From Firmicutes bacterium AM41-11 (GTDB lineage Bacteria; Bacillota_I; Bacilli_A; Erysipelotrichales; Erysipelotrichaceae): 64,000 nucleotides of DNA. Within the stretch, counting starts at the first letter, position 1, and each line of letters opens with the position of its first letter. The notes under the pieces are model-generated. The model did no database searches, was not told the origin of the DNA, and saw only the letters and a list, made by a program, of their open reading frames with translations. Shown in pieces: positions 61,157-64,000 of the stretch. A program made the position numbers and the translations under genes. Location: positions 46,954 to 110,953 of the forward strand of contig QUIQ01000005.1 of the NCBI GenBank assembly GCA_003480165.1, given 5' to 3'.

Positions 61157-63307
61157 ATGAATGTAATCAAAAGAAGCGGTGAAGAAGTAACATTTGATTT
61201 AGAAAAAATCTTCAATGCCATCAAGAAAGCAAATTTAGCTACTTTGCACACCCCAATGAGTGACGAAGATATTTTCAATGTTTCAAAAATCGTTGAAAAC
61301 CAAGTAGAAGAATTAAACCGAAGTGCCAATGTTGAAGAAATCCAAGACCTTGTTGAAAGCGAATTAATGAACAAGAAATTCTTTAGTGTGGCACATAACT
61401 ATATCACGTATCGTTATGAACGTGCTTTAGTGCGTAAAGCAAACTCTACCGATAAACAAATCATGAGCTTATTGGAACGCCAAAACGAAGAAGTGAAACA
61501 AGAAAACTCCAATAAAAACCCTTTAGTAAACAGCGTACAAAGAGATTATATGGCCGGTGAAGTTTCCAAAGACATCACCAAACGATTCCTATTGCCTAGA
61601 GAAATCACCGAAGCCCATGAACAAGGAATCATCCACTTCCATGACTCGGACTATTTTGCCCAACATATGCATAACTGCTGCTTAGTCAACTTGGAAGATA
61701 TGCTGCAAAATGGAACTGTTATTTCCGAAACCGGAATTGACAAACCCCATAGTTTTGCGACAGCATGTAACATTGCTACACAAATCATTGCACAAGTTGC
61801 CAGTAGCCAATATGGTGGACAATCCATCACATTGAGTCACTTAGCTCCATTTGTACAAATCAGTCGTGATAAAGCTCGTAAAGAAGTAGCCGAAGAATTC
61901 CAAAAAGCTGGAATCGAAGTCAGCCAGGAAAAAGTTCAGGAAATCGCTGAAATGCGTGTACGTAGAGAAATTGAAAAAGGTGTACAAACCATCCAATATC
62001 AAGTCATTACTTTAATGACAACTAATGGCCAAGCACCTTTCGTGACCGTATTCATGTATTTAAATGAAGTCCCAGAAGGACAAACACGTGATGACTTAGC
62101 TTTAATTATTGAAGAAATGTTAAAGCAGAGAATTAATGGTGTTAAAAACGAAAAAGGTGTCTTTATTACTCCTGCCTTCCCTAAATTGATTTACTGTTTA
62201 GCGGAAAACAACATTGAACCTGACAGCAAGTACTATTACTTAACAAAACTTGCTGCACAATGTACCGCAAAACGAATGGTTCCTGACTATATCTCAGAAA
62301 AAATCATGAAAGAATTAAAAGGTGGAGACGTTTATCCATGTATGGGTTGTCGCTCTTTCTTAACTCCAGATCCGGTTAACCACAAATACTATGGTCGTTT
62401 CAACCAAGGTGTTGTCACATTAAACTTAGTAGATGTTGCCTGCTCTTCTGAAAGAGATATGGATAAGTTCTGGAAAATATTAGATGAGCGTTTGGAATTA
62501 TGCGGTCGTGCGTTAATGTATCGTCATGAACGTTTATTAGGCACACCAAGTGATGTTGCTCCTATTCTTTGGCAAAACGGCGCTCTTGCTCGTTTAAAGA
62601 AGGGCGAGCCAATTGATAAATTGTTATTTAACAACTATTCAACAATTTCCTTAGGATACGCTGGATTATGTGAAATGGTTTATTACATGTTAGGTGTAAC
62701 ACATACTGATCCAAAAGGTGAAGAATTTGGTTTGAAAGTTATGCAACGATTAAATGATTGGTGTGACCAAAAACGTGCTGAAACAAATATTTCCTTCAGT
62801 TTATATGGCACACCAATGGAATCTACAACATACAAATTCGCCAAGTGTCTACAAAAACGTTTTGGAAAAATCAAAGGCGTTACCGATAAAAACTACATCA
62901 CAAACAGTTACCATGTACATGTAACTGAAGAAATTAACGCTTTTGATAAATTGACCTTAGAATCAAAATTCCAACGTTTATCCCCTGGTGGAGCCATCAG
63001 TTATGTAGAAGTTCCAAATATGGAAAATAACATTGATGCGGTACTAGCCGTAATGAAACACATCTACAACAATATCATGTATGCAGAATTAAACACCAAG
63101 AGTGATTATTGCCAAGTATGTGGTTATACTGGTGAAATTCAAATTGTTGAAGATGAAAACCACAAATTGATTTGGAAATGTCCAAATTGTGGAAACACAG
63201 ACCAAGAAAAAATGAATGTTGCACGCCGAACTTGTGGTTATATTGGAACCCAATTCTGGAACCAAGGTCGAACTCAAGAAATTAAAGAGCGTGTACTTCA
63301 CTTATAA
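61157..63307 (+). CDS. nrdD: anaerobic ribonucleoside-triphosphate reductase
   Basis: Class III enzyme that makes dNTPs without oxygen, using a glycyl radical. The 716 residues open with an ATP-cone (NVIKRSGEEVTFDLEKIFNA), contain HFHDSDYFAQHMHNC and MGCRSFLTPD, then the C-terminal zinc ribbon (CQVCGYTG, CPNCGN) and the glycyl-radical site RTCGYIG. The length is normal. It is followed, after a terminator, by nrdG. AAGGAG precedes the ATG by 8 bases. Confidence 0.98.
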   Translation: MNVIKRSGEEVTFDLEKIFNAIKKANLATLHTPMSDEDIFNVSKIVENQVEELNRSANVEEIQDLVESELMNKKFFSVAHNYITYRYERALVRKANSTDKQIMSLLERQNEEVKQENSNKNPLVNSVQRDYMAGEVSKDITKRFLLPREITEAHEQGIIHFHDSDYFAQHMHNCCLVNLEDMLQNGTVISETGIDKPHSFATACNIATQIIAQVASSQYGGQSITLSHLAPFVQISRDKARKEVAEEFQKAGIEVSQEKVQEIAEMRVRREIEKGVQTIQYQVITLMTTNGQAPFVTVFMYLNEVPEGQTRDDLALIIEEMLKQRINGVKNEKGVFITPAFPKLIYCLAENNIEPDSKYYYLTKLAAQCTAKRMVPDYISEKIMKELKGGDVYPCMGCRSFLTPDPVNHKYYGRFNQGVVTLNLVDVACSSERDMDKFWKILDERLELCGRALMYRHERLLGTPSDVAPILWQNGALARLKKGEPIDKLLFNNYSTISLGYAGLCEMVYYMLGVTHTDPKGEEFGLKVMQRLNDWCDQKRAETNISFSLYGTPMESTTYKFAKCLQKRFGKIKGVTDKNYITNSYHVHVTEEINAFDKLTLESKFQRLSPGGAISYVEVPNMENNIDAVLAVMKHIYNNIMYAELNTKSDYCQVCGYTGEIQIVEDENHKLIWKCPNCGNTDQEKMNVARRTCGYIGTQFWNQGRTQEIKERVLHL

Positions 63308-63312
63308 AAGAT

Positions 63313-63338
63313 ACGATTCTCGAAAGAGAATCGTTTTT
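63313..63338 (+). terminator. terminator between nrdD and nrdG
   Basis: ACGATTCTC-GAAA-GAGAATCGT is a perfect 9-bp stem with a GAAA tetraloop, followed by five T. It lies 5 bases after the nrdD stop and would lower nrdG expression relative to nrdD. Confidence 0.85.
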
Positions 63339-63354
63339 AGAAAAGGAGATCAAA

Positions 63355-63876
63355 ATGAATTACGGAACCATTAAAGAATATGATATAGCGAATGGACAAG
63401 GTGTTCGAATCAGCTTGTTTGTATCAGGCTGTACCAATCATTGTCCCTATTGTTTCCAACCCGAAACATGGGATTTCGACTATGGGCAACCCTATACAAA
63501 AGAAACCGAAAAAAAGATTCTTGATTTTTTACAAAACGATTTTATCCAGGGTTTATCTCTTCTCGGAGGAGATCCATTCGAATTTTCCAATCAAGAAGTC
63601 CTCGTTCAATTATGCCGTAAAGCGAAAGAAAAATATCCGCAAAAAGATATTTGGGCTTGGACTGGTTTTCTCTTAGACCAAGATCTACTTGACGGAGGAA
63701 AGCGTCACTGCGAAGTAACCGATGAACTCTTATCTTATATTGACGTATTAGTAGATGGACCTTTCATCCAAGAAAAAAAGAACATCCAATTAGCCTTTCG
63801 AGGCAGCGAAAACCAACGCGTAATTGATGTAAAAAAATCCCTGGCTCAGAAAGAAATTGTCCTTTACCTAGAATAA
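63355..63876 (+). CDS. nrdG: anaerobic ribonucleotide reductase activating enzyme
   Basis: Radical-SAM enzyme that installs the glycyl radical on NrdD. The 173 residues contain the cluster motif CTNHCPYCF, the SAM-binding LSLLGGDPFEF, and WAWTGFLLD with LVDGPF. The length and the start MNYGTIKEYDIANGQGVRIS are typical. AAAAGGAGAT precedes the ATG. It has no separate promoter that I can see and depends on read-through of the terminator. Confidence 0.97.
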   Translation: MNYGTIKEYDIANGQGVRISLFVSGCTNHCPYCFQPETWDFDYGQPYTKETEKKILDFLQNDFIQGLSLLGGDPFEFSNQEVLVQLCRKAKEKYPQKDIWAWTGFLLDQDLLDGGKRHCEVTDELLSYIDVLVDGPFIQEKKNIQLAFRGSENQRVIDVKKSLAQKEIVLYLE

Positions 63877-63898
63877 TGTATCGAAATAGAAAGTCTTG

Positions 63899-63924
63899 AC
63901 CGCAAAAAAATTTGCGGTTTTTTT
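63899..63924 (+). terminator. terminator of nrdG
   Basis: ACCGCAAA (63899-63906) and TTTGCGGT (63911-63918) enclose four A and are followed by six T. Confidence 0.9.
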
Positions 63925-63990
63925 ATGAAATTTTATCCTTTTCTCTAAAAGATTCGTATTAATAAATAGACACAAATAGGAGGTAAAAAA

Positions 63991-64000
63991 ATGAAACGTA
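63991..64000 (+). CDS. start of a further gene, cut by the window edge
   Basis: AGGAGG lies 7 bases before an ATG that opens ATGAAACGT (Met-Lys-Arg). Only three codons are visible, so nothing can be said of its product. Confidence 0.5.

Overview
The window reads as a low-GC, anaerobic Firmicutes chromosome, and I infer an Erysipelotrichia-like lineage with moderate-to-low confidence. The grounds are AT-rich spacers, AGGAGG-type ribosome sites, an hrcA-grpE-dnaK-dnaJ operon under CIRCE elements, a class III (oxygen-sensitive) ribonucleotide reductase, mannose-family PTS permeases and RpiR regulators. Most genes lie on the minus strand. I saw no insertion sequence, prophage or CRISPR array.

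Positions 1-10957 hold two tandem copies of one module. Each has a divergent RpiR regulator (+) facing an operon (-) of short 6-phosphogluconate dehydrogenase, PTS EIIA, EIIB, EIIC, EIID and an M20 amidohydrolase. The set points to uptake and phosphorylation of gluconate or a gluconate conjugate, then oxidative decarboxylation to ribulose-5-phosphate. The left copy looks intact as far as it is visible. The right copy is decaying: its EIIC has an in-frame stop, and its M20 gene has an 11-bp duplication frameshift and is fused to a flavodoxin-type reductase that lacks its FMN loop. AT palindromes of the form A(n)TAT(n) sit in both promoter regions and before the neighbouring YitT gene.

Positions 11-26.9 kb carry a broken GGDEF/REC/HD-GYP regulator with an HPt partner, a methionine gamma-lyase-like enzyme, a patatin, homoserine O-acetyltransferase, the heat-shock operon, a sigma factor split by a stop codon, and a secreted nuclease. 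Positions 26.9-36.3 kb carry an alanine tRNA with an enlarged anticodon loop, pgeF, a DUF1002 protein, tRNA-Leu(CAG), fhs, purD, a peptidoglycan deacetylase, efp with an SDR likely to be the EF-P 5-aminopentanone reductase, and a PnuC-type transporter with an unusual N-terminus.

Positions 36.3-41.4 kb form a four-gene cassette (aminotransferase, D-2-hydroxyacid dehydrogenase, BCCT carrier, MFS carrier). Its consensus promoter is followed at once by an intrinsic terminator, which suggests attenuation. Positions 41.4-54.6 kb carry transporters, a cold-shock protein, csoR-copA with a copper chaperone nested at the 3' end of copA, a ThrE exporter, Ogt, a pyridoxamine kinase and an Rgg-like regulator. 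Positions 54.6-60.6 kb carry a glycosyltransferase-free polysaccharide-control operon (CpsC, CpsB, CpsD, lipoprotein, LCP, acyltransferase, galE). The window ends with nrdD-nrdG and the first codons of another gene.

Four genes in this window are broken by point-scale lesions, three of them by in-frame TAA, TGA and TAG respectively. That argues for recent gene decay or assembly error rather than codon reassignment.
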